Assembly: GCA_002898295.1 (NCBI GenBank)
Contig: BEHX01000001.1
Span: 179,790 to 243,789, forward strand
DNA from: a bacterium HR21
GTDB taxonomy: Bacteria > Bacteroidota > Ignavibacteria > Kapaibacteriales > HRBIN21
DNA: 64,000 nucleotides
Direction: 5' to 3'
Shown: positions 29,478 to 38,972 of the stretch, in pieces
How positions within the stretch are numbered: position 1 is the stretch's first letter
Layout: each line of letters opens with the position of its first letter
Program-made: the position numbers and the translations under genes
Notes under the pieces: model-generated
Told to the model about the DNA's origin: nothing
The model's database searches: none
The model's input: the letters and a program-made list of their open reading frames with translations, nothing else

Positions 29478-29840
29478 ATGTCAGGAGAGATGCTCGTACG
29501 CACGATTCTCATCCTGCTGGGGTTCTTCGCTGTCCTGCTCGCTGCCGCATACTGGATTCGCCGGTGGGCCTGGGGAGCAGCAGCCACCACACAGCTCCAC
29601 ATCCTGGCCCGCATTCCGCTCCCACCGAAGGCACTGCTCTATGCCCTCCGCGTCGGTGAGAAGGTATTGCTCTTGGGCGTGACCGAGCATGCAGTGAACC
29701 TGCTGCAGGAATACACGCTCGAGGAATGGGAAGCCACGGGCATGGGGAAGACCTCCCGTCTCGCTGCCCGCCCGTCCTTGCTCGGGGCAGGCGAGGTACT
29801 GCGTGGCTTCCTCCAGCGGAAACGTCATCCAGCCCTCTAA
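29478..29840 (+). CDS. fliO: Flagellar biosynthetic protein FliO
   Basis: N-terminal TM, 'LHILARIPLPPKALLYALRVGEKVLLLGVTEHAVNLLQEYTLEEW'; directly downstream of fliN. Confidence 0.8.
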   Translation: MSGEMLVRTILILLGFFAVLLAAAYWIRRWAWGAAATTQLHILARIPLPPKALLYALRVGEKVLLLGVTEHAVNLLQEYTLEEWEATGMGKTSRLAARPSLLGAGEVLRGFLQRKRHPAL

Positions 29841-29843
29841 GCC

Positions 29844-30212
29844 TCATGAGCGGTACGCAGCGGTGATGATCGCCCCGTTGTCCGGGCTGAGAACAAGATA
29901 GAGTTTGCTCAGCTTCTTCCCGTACTGCCGCAGAAGGCGTCCAATGTGGTGGTGAAGCGCCGGGAATTCCTCCAACCGGTAGCCGAGAAGGAGGCACAGT
30001 CCCTGCATAAGTTCGGAGGGAATCTTCTCCGCCGGCATCTGCGTGAAGAGTCGCAGCAGCTGCCGGTAGTCGCGGGCTGTCAGGCTCAGCTTCAGCGCCT
30101 GAGGACAGCGCTCCTCGCGACCGAAGTACCAGAGCAGGGCAATGAACTCCTTGGGAATCCCTCGCTGCTGAAGACGCCGAATTGCATGGCCAGTAAAGCC
30201 GTAGGAAAGCAT
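29844..30212 (-). CDS. Small DUF4258-like protein
   Basis: 'GFTGHAIRRLQQRGIPKEFI...LYLVLSPDNGAIITAAYRS' resembles the HAxxRxxxRGI...hhhV....g.IhTxY pattern of DUF4258. Start chosen at internal ATG 30212; the longer ORF starts at 30356. Confidence 0.45.
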   Translation of the reverse strand: MLSYGFTGHAIRRLQQRGIPKEFIALLWYFGREERCPQALKLSLTARDYRQLLRLFTQMPAEKIPSELMQGLCLLLGYRLEEFPALHHHIGRLLRQYGKKLSKLYLVLSPDNGAIITAAYRS

Positions 30213-30333
30213 TCCTCGATCCGCAGCACTTCTATGGCACAAACGCCCGGGGAAGAAGACAAGCCCGATGCCAAGCTCCAAACACGCTGAAAATCCAAGC
30301 ACTTCCGTCCTGACCTCCTCTATGTTTCCCCGG

Positions 30334-30372
30334 CTGTCTCTGTCACACGGCTGCAACGGGTGTGACGGACAG
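30334..30372 (-). other. Inverted repeat/hairpin downstream of purF
   Basis: CTGTCtctGTCACACggctgcaacggGTGTGACgGACAG; 5+7 bp stems; no T-tract on the minus strand. Confidence 0.5.
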
Positions 30373-30386
30373 GATACGCTGCGGGG

Positions 30387-31868
30387 CTACTCCTCTGTTG
30401 CGTGCTTATCCAGCTCGGGCTCAACGGGCACGGGGTAGTCGCCGGTGAAGCAGGCTGTGCAGTACCCAATGCCGGGCTCATGGGGGACAGAGAGGATGAG
30501 CTTATCCAGCGAGAGGTACCGCAGCGAGTCTACCCCGAGAGCTTTCCCAATGTCGTCTTCCGTAGCGTAGTGGTTGGCAATGAGTTCGTCGGGGTGCGGG
30601 AAATCCATCCCGTACTTGCATGGGTAGCGGATCGGCGGCGAAGTGATGCGGAGGTGAACTTCGCGGGGACCTGCCTGGCGAATGAGCTGGACCAGGGCTT
30701 TCGAGGTCGTGCCGCGCACGATGGAATCGTCCACAACGACCACCTTCTTTCCTCGCAGCACTCCACGGACGGTATTGAACTTGGTTTTGACCTTCAGCTC
30801 CCGCTGGTTCTGCTCTGGGGCAATGAAAGTACGCCCGACATAATGGCTCCGGATCAACCCGATATCGAAGCGGGTGGGAATGCCGTGCGCGGCGTTCGAT
30901 TCGGCATAGCCAATAGCGGCGGTATTCCCACTATCGGGAACGGAGATGACAACGACGGGTTGGTGCCCATCGGACTGCACAGGGCTTTCCTCTGCCAAGC
31001 TCTTGCCGAGTTTGCGGCGGACTTTATCAACGCTGTGCCCGAAGATCATACTGTCGGGACGGGCAAAGTAAATGAACTCGAAGATGCAGTGCCGTGCCTC
31101 CGGAGTCTGTTCCACGATAGGGAAACTCTTGAACTGACCGGTCCGGACCGTGTCCTGATCGATGATGACGAGCTCGTTGTGGCGGACATCGCGCACGTAT
31201 TCAGCTCCGATGAGATCGAAAGCACATGTCTCCGAGGCTACGACATAGGCATACTGCCCATCATGCCCGGGGAGTCGCCCAATGACGAGGGGTCGGAAAC
31301 CATGTGGGTCACGAGCAGCAATCAGCGCTGTGTCGGTTAGCATCACAAGCGAGTACGCTCCCTGGACGCTGCGGAGAGCCTCGCGAATCTGCTCCAGCTG
31401 GGTTGGCTGACGGCTTCGGGCAATCAGGTGAAGGAAGAGCTCGCTGTCGGTAGTGCTCTGGAAAATCGCGCCCTCCTCTTGCAATTGGCGCCGGAGTGTC
31501 CGTGTGTTGGTCAGATTGCCGTTGTGTGCCAGCGCCAGATTCCCCATCCGGTAGGTGATGTGGAACGGCTGAATGTTCGCTCGGGTAGAGCTCCCCGTTG
31601 TGGAATAGCGGTTGTGCCCAATGGCAGCGTCCCCGCGGAGGACGTGTTGGAGAACCTCCGGCGGGAAGACATCGAGCACCAACCCTTCGCCTTTATGGCT
31701 GACAAAACGCCGGCGCCGCTTCTGCGAGTCCCAAAAGGCAGAGACAATCCCGCTTGCTTCCTGTCCCCGGTGCTGCAGAGCGTGGAGGCAATAGTAGGCA
31801 ACGACAGCAGCTTGCGGGTGATTGTACACCCCAACAACGGCACACTGCGCTCGAACCCCGTCGTCCAC
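30387..31868 (-). CDS. purF: Amidophosphoribosyltransferase
   Basis: 'CAVVGVYNHPQAAVVAYYCLHALQHRGQEASGI', 'IGHNRYSTTG', PRTase motif 'VVVVDDSIVRGTTSKALV'. Start uncertain (GTG 31868 proposed; the listed ORF extends into the upstream gene). Confidence 0.93.
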   Translation of the reverse strand: MDDGVRAQCAVVGVYNHPQAAVVAYYCLHALQHRGQEASGIVSAFWDSQKRRRRFVSHKGEGLVLDVFPPEVLQHVLRGDAAIGHNRYSTTGSSTRANIQPFHITYRMGNLALAHNGNLTNTRTLRRQLQEEGAIFQSTTDSELFLHLIARSRQPTQLEQIREALRSVQGAYSLVMLTDTALIAARDPHGFRPLVIGRLPGHDGQYAYVVASETCAFDLIGAEYVRDVRHNELVIIDQDTVRTGQFKSFPIVEQTPEARHCIFEFIYFARPDSMIFGHSVDKVRRKLGKSLAEESPVQSDGHQPVVVISVPDSGNTAAIGYAESNAAHGIPTRFDIGLIRSHYVGRTFIAPEQNQRELKVKTKFNTVRGVLRGKKVVVVDDSIVRGTTSKALVQLIRQAGPREVHLRITSPPIRYPCKYGMDFPHPDELIANHYATEDDIGKALGVDSLRYLSLDKLILSVPHEPGIGYCTACFTGDYPVPVEPELDKHATEE

Positions 31869-31909
31869 GGCTGGAAGACAGCTTTCGGCTACGGAAACAC
31901 ACCGCAAAA

Positions 31910-34435
31910 CTACGGACTCTCCTGCAAGGAAGCTTGGGGCTCGGGAGTAAGCGGAGCGAAAACAACAGCGCGCCGTGCCGTGTGCGGGACTCCCAGAGCT
32001 CTTCGCAAGAGACCGCCGTAGAGCCACAGTGGCAGTTCATCAGCGTAGTGTGGGCTGAGGAAATGCCCTGAAACCCCGCCAGGTAGTACGAATGCCCACG
32101 TCGTGTCGCGCAGGTCGGCAATAAAGCGGGCGGAGGCTCCGAGAATTTGCTCAAACGGTGCCCAAAGACGCCATTCGCCCGTATTGACCGTCGTCGGTGC
32201 ACCGACCGAGGGGTACGGACCCAGGGAGAAGACCGGGCGCAGCAGCGGATGGAGTCCCAATGGATGGACAAGCCGCAGGGTGTGGAGTCGCTCGTAGCGC
32301 CACTCCTCAAGCCGGTTACCCAGACGCTGGCGGAGCGTATCGAGCGCGCCGGCAAAGCTCTGCCGGACAACCTCCTGCAGGGTTTCCCGCCGCTCCGTCC
32401 GCGGGTCATCAAACCAGGGAGAGTTGGGCTCGGAGAGGAGTTCCAGCAGGCGACGCAGTGCCAGATTGCTCAAGAACAGGTACTCGCGCAAGCGCGCCCA
32501 CGAGAGGTGGACGCCGAAAGTCCGCTGCAAGAGCTCGTGCAAGAAAGCGGCGTAGAGCGTTGCCCCGATGGAGCTGCGTTCAAAGCTCCAATCCCACTGA
32601 CGCAGCTCGTGTAAAGCCCGGCGCTGTTCCGCAGACCACTGTGCCTGCTCCAGGAGGGGCAGCACTACCTGCATCATCTCCCGGGCATAGGGAGAGACAA
32701 CGTCCATCTGCATCCGTTGAGCGGTGCTCAGCGTATAGGTGTCCGCACTCTGGGCAAGGAGTTCGGCAAGGCGCTGGGCACGTGAGGGCGGCTCCCAGAT
32801 CGTGGTCAGCGGCAGCGGAAAGGTCCGAGCGAGTTTGTTATTCGCGCTGATGACAAAGCCCTGCCGTGGGTTGACCAGTCCCGGCAATGCACTCATATTG
32901 ACAAGCCCACGCCAGCGATATGCTGCCTCCCAACCCGGCAGGGGAAATGCCCACGTCCGCTCTGGGAGAGTGCTATCCCGGACGGGGATGTACCCGGCAG
33001 GCTGGACGGCAACAGTCCCATTGCGGTCGGCGTAGACAAAGCAGAGCACCGGGGCACCCCAGAAGCGCAGAGCTGCACGGAACTGACTCCACGAGCGTGC
33101 CTGCCCAATGCGATAGGCTGCCAGAATCTCGTCGCTGTAGCCTTCGGCGGCTGCCCATCGGTAGCTGAGTCGGTACCGCTTCAGAAAGGGCTGGGCAGTG
33201 GTATCGTCTGGCTGCCGGAAGAGAAAGCTCGGGGCAGCGAAGAGATGTGCCTCTGACACAATCGGTCCGTTCTGGGAGCGAAGCACGTCAATGATCACCG
33301 GAGGCTTGCCCCGCACGCGGATGGTATCGCGCCGGCGCTGGAAACGCTGCCACCGCGTGCCGTCCCAGTACCGCTGCGGGCGTGCCGTGTCGAGTCGCTC
33401 AATGAAGAAGTCAGACTCATCTGCCATGAGGTTCGTGACTCCCCAGGCAATGGTGCGATTCCGCCCGATGACAACCAGCGGCAGCCCGGGGAGAGTCAGC
33501 CCGGCGACTTCGTAGTCCGGCGAGAGGATACAGACCGGATACCACCGAGCGGGCAACCCCAGGACCAGGTGGGGGTCATTTGCCAGAATAGCCCCCTGGG
33601 AGGTCCGCACTGCCCAGGCATTGCTCCCTTGCCCTGCAACCGGGCGCAGCCACGGACGGAGCGCTCTGATCCCCGAGAGCGCGGCGTGGAAGCCGTCCAG
33701 CGGGGGCAGCATCAAGCCCGCCGGCGGTAAGCGCAGCGTGTCGCGCCCGTGCTGTGAGGGCGCAGAGACCGCCGCCAGCTCGTCGAGCACAGTCGGCGCT
33801 GTTGGAGGATAACCTGGCAGTAAATCCCACGCCCGCTCAAGACCCACTTCCTCGGCGAGGCTCCCCATGGCAATGTCGCTCCAGAAGCAGAACGCCAAGT
33901 CGAACGCCATCAAGCGGGCAATCGCAAGCGAATGCACGGGCTGCCATGGCTCCGGACGATAGCTCAGCACGAGGAACTCGGGCGGGAGGCGGGAGCTATT
34001 GTGCTCAAGCCATGCATTGACGCCGGCAGCGTAGTGCTTCAGAATTGCCCGCGAAAGTGGGTGGAGACTATCCCAGAGCCGCTGCGCCAGCTGCCCCAAT
34101 GCGAGCACGCGCATAAGGTAGTCCAGCGGCACGGCTTCCTCACCGAGAATTTCCGCAACCCGCCCGAAGGCAATCCGGCGGGCAAGGTCCATCTGCCAGA
34201 GGCGATCCTGGGCATGGAGGTAGCCAAGAGCGAAGAAAGCGTCGAGTGTCTCCCGGGCAACAACGGTCGGGACAGCAGCGGAATCACGCCAGACCACAAC
34301 ACTATCCTGTACCCCGGAGGAGAGTTCCGCGAAATCCGGTGGGAGTGAGTGCCGGAAAAGCAGCCAGCCAGCACCGAGGAGCGCGATGAGCACCAGCAGG
34401 AGCGTCACCGCGAGCGCCGCCCCCAGCCGCCACAT
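31910..34435 (-). CDS. Penicillin acylase family protein (Ntn-hydrolase)
   Basis: 'ALGYLHAQDRLWQMDLARRIAFGRVAEILG', nucleophile region 'GQGSNAWAVRTSQGAILANDPHL', 'GRNRTIAWGVTNLMADESDFFIE'. Confidence 0.93.
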   Translation of the reverse strand: MWRLGAALAVTLLLVLIALLGAGWLLFRHSLPPDFAELSSGVQDSVVVWRDSAAVPTVVARETLDAFFALGYLHAQDRLWQMDLARRIAFGRVAEILGEEAVPLDYLMRVLALGQLAQRLWDSLHPLSRAILKHYAAGVNAWLEHNSSRLPPEFLVLSYRPEPWQPVHSLAIARLMAFDLAFCFWSDIAMGSLAEEVGLERAWDLLPGYPPTAPTVLDELAAVSAPSQHGRDTLRLPPAGLMLPPLDGFHAALSGIRALRPWLRPVAGQGSNAWAVRTSQGAILANDPHLVLGLPARWYPVCILSPDYEVAGLTLPGLPLVVIGRNRTIAWGVTNLMADESDFFIERLDTARPQRYWDGTRWQRFQRRRDTIRVRGKPPVIIDVLRSQNGPIVSEAHLFAAPSFLFRQPDDTTAQPFLKRYRLSYRWAAAEGYSDEILAAYRIGQARSWSQFRAALRFWGAPVLCFVYADRNGTVAVQPAGYIPVRDSTLPERTWAFPLPGWEAAYRWRGLVNMSALPGLVNPRQGFVISANNKLARTFPLPLTTIWEPPSRAQRLAELLAQSADTYTLSTAQRMQMDVVSPYAREMMQVVLPLLEQAQWSAEQRRALHELRQWDWSFERSSIGATLYAAFLHELLQRTFGVHLSWARLREYLFLSNLALRRLLELLSEPNSPWFDDPRTERRETLQEVVRQSFAGALDTLRQRLGNRLEEWRYERLHTLRLVHPLGLHPLLRPVFSLGPYPSVGAPTTVNTGEWRLWAPFEQILGASARFIADLRDTTWAFVLPGGVSGHFLSPHYADELPLWLYGGLLRRALGVPHTARRAVVFAPLTPEPQASLQESP

Positions 34436-34438
34436 GGC

Positions 34439-35425
34439 TCACAGCCAGCCGTGTTCACGGTACCAGCAGACGGTCTCGAACATCCCTTCGGCGAGTCCGA
34501 TCCTTTGCCGGTAGCCCAACTCTGTGCGCGCCCGCTCTGTGGAGCAGATCCAGTACGGCTGGATGATATCCCGTCCCTTCTCAAAGTCGAAAACCGGTGG
34601 GCGCCGGCTTACCCAGCCGGCAACCTCCGCCACAGTGGCAAGGCCCATCACAAGCGCGTGGGGGACTCGGAGTCGGACAACCCGTCGGCGTCCCAGCGCT
34701 TCGCGGGCTGCCTCAACCAACTGCTCCCAGGTGTAGAACTCCTCCGAGCTGATGAAGTACGTCCGTCCAACAGCGCACTCGGCTTCTGCTGCCAGGAGAA
34801 TACCGTGGACCAGATCCCGCACATGGATGAGGCTGAGATACTTCGTCCGGAAGCCAATCAGCGGGGCAATCCCGAAGCGGACACTGCGGAAAAAAGGCAA
34901 TGTTGCCGCATCGCGCGGTCCATAGACCGCCGGTGGACGCACAATGGTGACGGGCAGCTCCGCCGCTGCGGAGAGCACCACTTCCTCTGCTGCCCGCTTG
35001 CTCTTGCCATAGGCGGTCAGAGGGTGCGGCGGGGTCTCTTCCGTCACCGGCTCTGCAAGCGAGGCTGCCGGTCCAACAGCTGCCAGGCTACTCAGGAAGA
35101 CAAAGCGCCGGAGGTTCGGGGCATGGCGGAGGAGGGCTGTTATGAGGTTCGCCGTGGCATCTCGATTGCCGCGCAGAAACTCCTCAAAACTCCGAGCAGC
35201 AATCAGCCCCGCTACATGGTAGACAACCTCCACCCCAGCAACAGCGCGGGGAAGCGAGTCCGGTTCCGTGAGCGAGGCTTCCACCAGCTCTACCGGTTTG
35301 CCCTCCAGCCAACGCCGGTTGCTCTGCCGGCGGACAATACAGCGGACCGGTAGACCACGCTCCAAGAGGGCATCGACAAGGTGACTCCCAATGAAGCCTG
35401 TTGCGCCCGTTACCAAGACTGTCAT
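34439..35425 (-). CDS. NAD-dependent epimerase/dehydratase family protein
   Basis: 'MTVLVTGATGFIGSHLVDALLERG', 'VYHVAGLIAARS', 'YGKSKRAAEEVVL', 'VRPPAVYGPRD'. Confidence 0.93.
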   Translation of the reverse strand: MTVLVTGATGFIGSHLVDALLERGLPVRCIVRRQSNRRWLEGKPVELVEASLTEPDSLPRAVAGVEVVYHVAGLIAARSFEEFLRGNRDATANLITALLRHAPNLRRFVFLSSLAAVGPAASLAEPVTEETPPHPLTAYGKSKRAAEEVVLSAAAELPVTIVRPPAVYGPRDAATLPFFRSVRFGIAPLIGFRTKYLSLIHVRDLVHGILLAAEAECAVGRTYFISSEEFYTWEQLVEAAREALGRRRVVRLRVPHALVMGLATVAEVAGWVSRRPPVFDFEKGRDIIQPYWICSTERARTELGYRQRIGLAEGMFETVCWYREHGWL

Positions 35426-35453
35426 GCTCTCGCGAAGAGCTTGGCGATGGCTG

Positions 35454-35461
35454 CAAAAATA
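35454..35461 (-). promoter_or_regulatory. Putative Bacteroidota-type -7 element TATTTTTG
   Basis: Exact TAnnTTTG on the minus strand, 29 nt upstream of ATG 35425. Confidence 0.35.
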
Positions 35462-35494
35462 GGGGAGCCAGCACTGCCTTCTGCGGGCGGTCCC

Positions 35495-36856
35495 TCAGAG
35501 GTACTCCAGCAGATCGTGTCGGGTGATCACACCGATGAAGTGCCAGAACTCTGAGAGGATGACGGCGGGATATTCGCGCAGCACCTCAATGCCCTCTTGG
35601 ATGGAACTGTGAGCGTCTACAACAGGCAGCGGCTCTTCGAGGAAGTCTGCAACTGGACGGTGCAGTGCCAGGTGGTCTTCCAAGAGGGCTTTCAGCAGGC
35701 GATTCTCGCGGACTGTGCCGATGACACGCCGGTGGTCAATGACGGGCAGCTGCGAGAGCTCATAGGCATTCATCTGCTGCAGTGCTTCCTGAACTGTTGC
35801 CGTGGGCGGGACGGAAACGAGTGCCGGGACTCGCCCACGGGCAAGCTTGCTCTGGAGCACGGTCTTCAGCGAAAAGTCCCCGACGTCGAGGAGGTGGTGT
35901 TGGCGCAGCCACTCCTCGGAGTGATGCTTGCTCAGGTAACGCTCACCGGTATCGCAGATGATTGTGACCACAACGGCATCGGCAGGGAGCAAGCGGGCAA
36001 CGTGGAGAGCTGCTGCGACGTTTGTCCCCGAGGAGCCGCCGCAGAAAATCCCTTCCTCGCGTGCCAGTCGGCGTGCCATGAGAAAGGACTCCCGGTCGCT
36101 GATGCTGAGAACTTCATCAATGAGGTTGATGTCCAGGTTGCCCGGAATGCGCTCCTGTCCGATCCCTTCCACAAGGTAGGGCGAGGCTTCCCCGACGCGC
36201 CCGGTTTCCTTGTAGCCTTTGATCACAGAACCGACTGGATCGGCGGCAATGACACGGATGTTCGGATTCATCCGCTTCAGGAAGCGGGCAACACCGGTGA
36301 TGGTGCCGCCAGTCCCAATGCCAGCGACAAAGTGCGTGATGCGCCCTTCGGTATCTTCCCAGATCTCCGGTCCGGTGGTCTGCTCATGGATGGCGGGATT
36401 GGCAGGATTGTCGTACTGGTTGAGCATAATCGCATTGGGGAGCTCCTCTGCCAGGCGTCGGGCAACGTTGAAGTAGTATTCCGGCGAGCTCGGGGGCGCC
36501 GCGGAGGGGACGATGAGCACATCTGCACCGAGCGCCTGAAGGTAGCGGATCCGCTCCTGGGAGGCTTTGTCCGTCATGACGAAAAGGCACTGGTACCCTT
36601 TGATGCGTGCAGCAAGTGCCAAGCCGATTCCGGTATTGCCACTGGTTGGCTCAACAATCAGCATGCCCGGACGCAGCTTGCCCTCTCGCTCGGCAGCCTC
36701 AATCATGGCAATGCCAATACGGTCCTTGACCGAGCCTCCGGGATTCCGATTCTCCAACTTGACCAGGACGGTTGCTGCAACCCCGCGGGTCACGCGCTGG
36801 AGCTTGAGCAGAGGCGTCTTTCCGATGAGCTGCAAGATGTTCTCGTAGTACCGCAT
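35495..36856 (-). CDS. PLP-dependent cystathionine beta-synthase/cysteine synthase with tandem CBS domains
   Basis: 'LIGKTPLLKLQRV...VKLENRNPGGSVKDRIGIAMIEAAE', 'EPTSGNTGIGLA', 'GTGGTITGVARFLK', C-terminal two CBS repeats. ATG 36856. Confidence 0.93.
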   Translation of the reverse strand: MRYYENILQLIGKTPLLKLQRVTRGVAATVLVKLENRNPGGSVKDRIGIAMIEAAEREGKLRPGMLIVEPTSGNTGIGLALAARIKGYQCLFVMTDKASQERIRYLQALGADVLIVPSAAPPSSPEYYFNVARRLAEELPNAIMLNQYDNPANPAIHEQTTGPEIWEDTEGRITHFVAGIGTGGTITGVARFLKRMNPNIRVIAADPVGSVIKGYKETGRVGEASPYLVEGIGQERIPGNLDINLIDEVLSISDRESFLMARRLAREEGIFCGGSSGTNVAAALHVARLLPADAVVVTIICDTGERYLSKHHSEEWLRQHHLLDVGDFSLKTVLQSKLARGRVPALVSVPPTATVQEALQQMNAYELSQLPVIDHRRVIGTVRENRLLKALLEDHLALHRPVADFLEEPLPVVDAHSSIQEGIEVLREYPAVILSEFWHFIGVITRHDLLEYL

Positions 36857-36904
36857 GAGCACTCGGCTCTCGGAACGCTCTACGAATATAGCCAGCGGTT
36901 CCAA

Positions 36905-36945
36905 AAGAAAAACGGGCGCCAGAGAGAACCCCTGGCGCCCGTTTG
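36905..36945 (-). terminator. Rho-independent terminator (minus strand)
   Basis: Minus-strand AAACGGGCGCCAG...CTGGCGCCCGTTTTTCTTTT; 13-bp stem and T-tract, just downstream of the 36967 stop. Confidence 0.85.
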
Positions 36946-36966
36946 GGCAGAAGTGCTCCTGCACGC

Positions 36967-37266
36967 TTACTTCGGCTGTTCCTGCGTTTCCTTCTGCTTC
37001 TTGGCGTGCTTCTTAGCGTGCTTCTTGGCGTGCTTCTTGACCTGCTGCTCCGTCTTTGCCTCTGCCGGCTTTTCAGAAGGGGCAGGGGCTGTCGTTGTGT
37101 GCGGAGCAGAAGGTGCCGGGGCTGCCGGTTTCGCCGGAGTTGCTGGCTTTGCCGGAGCTGCCGGAGTTGCTGGCTTGGGCTGTTGTGCAGGTGAGCTCTG
37201 CTGCTGAGCCCAGACCATGGCGCTGCCCACCAGGAGAGCCAGCGCCGCTGCCATGAGACGCTTCAT
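36967..37266 (-). CDS. Small secreted Ala/Pro/Lys-rich protein with KKHA repeats (Asr-like)
   Basis: Signal peptide MKRLMAAALALLVGSAMVWAQ; PATPAKPA repeats; C-terminal 'QQVKKHAKKHAKKHAKKQKETQEQPK'; own terminator downstream. Confidence 0.75.
   Translation of the reverse strand: MKRLMAAALALLVGSAMVWAQQQSSPAQQPKPATPAAPAKPATPAKPAAPAPSAPHTTTAPAPSEKPAEAKTEQQVKKHAKKHAKKHAKKQKETQEQPK
36996..37041. repeat. 12-bp tandem repeat (GCTTCTTGGCGT, about 3.8 copies)
   Basis: gcttcttggcgt gcttcttagcgt gcttcttggcgt gcttcttgac; encodes KKHA units on the minus strand. Confidence 0.9.
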
Positions 37267-37435
37267 CGGAAGACCTCGATGATGTTCAACATGCCATTTC
37301 TCGGCAGCGCAAAATTGGACCCAGGGGACTGAGAGTCCGCTGAAACAACGGTGAAGGAATTCCCCAATAGATGGCAACAACGGGCTGAGTAGGCGCTTTA
37401 CACATTTTCATCCGGGGCTGCAGCGGCGCTTTTTG

Positions 37436-37443
37436 GTAAGTTT
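37436..37443 (+). promoter_or_regulatory. Putative Bacteroidota-type -7 element TAAGTTTG
   Basis: Exact TAnnTTTG 31 nt upstream of ATG 37475. Confidence 0.35.
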
Positions 37444-37474
37444 GCAACTGGTCTGCTTCCTGCCTCCGGCTGCG

Positions 37475-38971
37475 ATGGAGCACGGCAACTACATCAATGG
37501 ACGCTGGCAGCCAAGCCTCTCAGGACGATGGTTCGAGGATCGCAATCCCGCCGATACCCGAGACTGCATCGGGCGTTTCCCGCTGTCCTCAGCAGAGGAT
37601 GTTGAGGCGGCTGTTGCTGCCGCGAAAGCTGCCTTTGCGCGGTGGCGCCTCCTGCCAGCTCCGCGCCGCGGAGAGCTCCTCCGCCGAGTTGGGGAATTGC
37701 TCGTGGAGCGCAAAGAAGAACTGGCACGAGCGATGACCCGTGAGATGGGCAAGCCGCTGGTGGAAGCCCGCGGTGATGTGCAAGAAGCCATCGATACCGC
37801 CTTCTACGCCGCCTCCGAGGGGCGCCGCCTCTTCGGATATACCACTCCGAGCGAGCTCCCCAATAAGGTCAACCTCTCGTTCCGCATGCCTGTTGGGGTC
37901 TGCGGCATCATCACGGCGTGGAATTTCCCCATCGCTGTGCCGTCGTGGAAGATTTTCCCCGCTCTCGTCTGCGGTAACACGGTCGTCTGGAAGCCTTCGG
38001 AGGATGCTCCGCACTGCGCCAATCTGCTGGCACAGATTCTGGCAGAGGCGGGTATTCCTGCAGGCGTCTTCAACGTGGTTCACGGCGATGCGGAAGCCGG
38101 CGAGGCACTGGTTCGTCACCCCGAGGTTCGCCTCATCGCCTTCACGGGCTCCACCGCCGTGGGACGACGGATCGCGGCTATTTGCGGGGAGCAGAATAAA
38201 AAGTGCTCGCTCGAAATGGGGGGCAAAAACCCCCTTATTGTCTTGCCCGATGCCCCGATGGAGCTTGCCCTCGAGGGCGTCCTCTGGGGTGCCTTCGGCA
38301 CCACAGGGCAGCGCTGTACGGCAACCTCTCGCTTGATCCTCCATCGGGACATCGCCGCATCTTTCCTGCAACAGCTCATCGAGCGTGCTTCGGCACTCCG
38401 CGTCGGCAACGGGTTGGAAGAGACAACGCACGTCGGACCCATCATCAACGCCCGCCAGCTCGAACGCATCGAGACCTACGTCCAAATCGGACTCCAGGAA
38501 GGCGCCCGCCTGGTTCTGGGCGGACACCGACTCATCGACGGGGACTATGCCCACGGCTACTTCTTTGCCCCCACGATCTTCACCGACGTTACCCCGACAA
38601 TGCGCATCTTCCGAGAGGAAATCTTCGGTCCGGTGCTCTCGGTGACCACGGTTGATTCCCTGGAGGAAGCAATTGCCGTTGCCAACGACAGCGAGTACGG
38701 GCTCTCCTCCTCGATTTACACCCGAGACATCACCGCGGCGTTCCGGGCGATCCGGGACCTGGAAGCGGGCATCACATACATCAACGCCCCAACGATTGGA
38801 GCCGAAGCCCACATGCCCTTCGGTGGGGTGAAAGCTACCGGCAATGGACATCGGGAAGGTGGCTGGACCGTCTTCGACATCTTCACCGAGTGGAAGACCG
38901 TCTACATTGACTACTCCGGGCGCCTGCAGCGTGCCCAGATTGACACCGAGCGCCTTGAGGATGGAGCCTAG
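37475..38971 (+). CDS. Aldehyde dehydrogenase family protein
   Basis: 'NYINGRWQPSLSGRWFEDRNPAD', 'ITAWNFPIAVPSWKIFPALVCGNTVVWKPSE', 'LEMGGKNPLIV', 'GQRCTATSRLILH'. Confidence 0.96.
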   Translation: MEHGNYINGRWQPSLSGRWFEDRNPADTRDCIGRFPLSSAEDVEAAVAAAKAAFARWRLLPAPRRGELLRRVGELLVERKEELARAMTREMGKPLVEARGDVQEAIDTAFYAASEGRRLFGYTTPSELPNKVNLSFRMPVGVCGIITAWNFPIAVPSWKIFPALVCGNTVVWKPSEDAPHCANLLAQILAEAGIPAGVFNVVHGDAEAGEALVRHPEVRLIAFTGSTAVGRRIAAICGEQNKKCSLEMGGKNPLIVLPDAPMELALEGVLWGAFGTTGQRCTATSRLILHRDIAASFLQQLIERASALRVGNGLEETTHVGPIINARQLERIETYVQIGLQEGARLVLGGHRLIDGDYAHGYFFAPTIFTDVTPTMRIFREEIFGPVLSVTTVDSLEEAIAVANDSEYGLSSSIYTRDITAAFRAIRDLEAGITYINAPTIGAEAHMPFGGVKATGNGHREGGWTVFDIFTEWKTVYIDYSGRLQRAQIDTERLEDGA

Positions 38972-38972
38972 G

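Noticed and set aside
36991-37045. Possible CRISPR-like short repeats
   Set aside because: Units are contiguous 12-bp coding repeats with no spacers; they encode KKHA.
35597-37207. 536-aa plus-strand ORF antisense to the CBS gene and the KKHA gene
   Set aside because: Shadow ORF; its low-complexity end (FFACFLACFLACF) is the reverse complement of the KKHA repeat.
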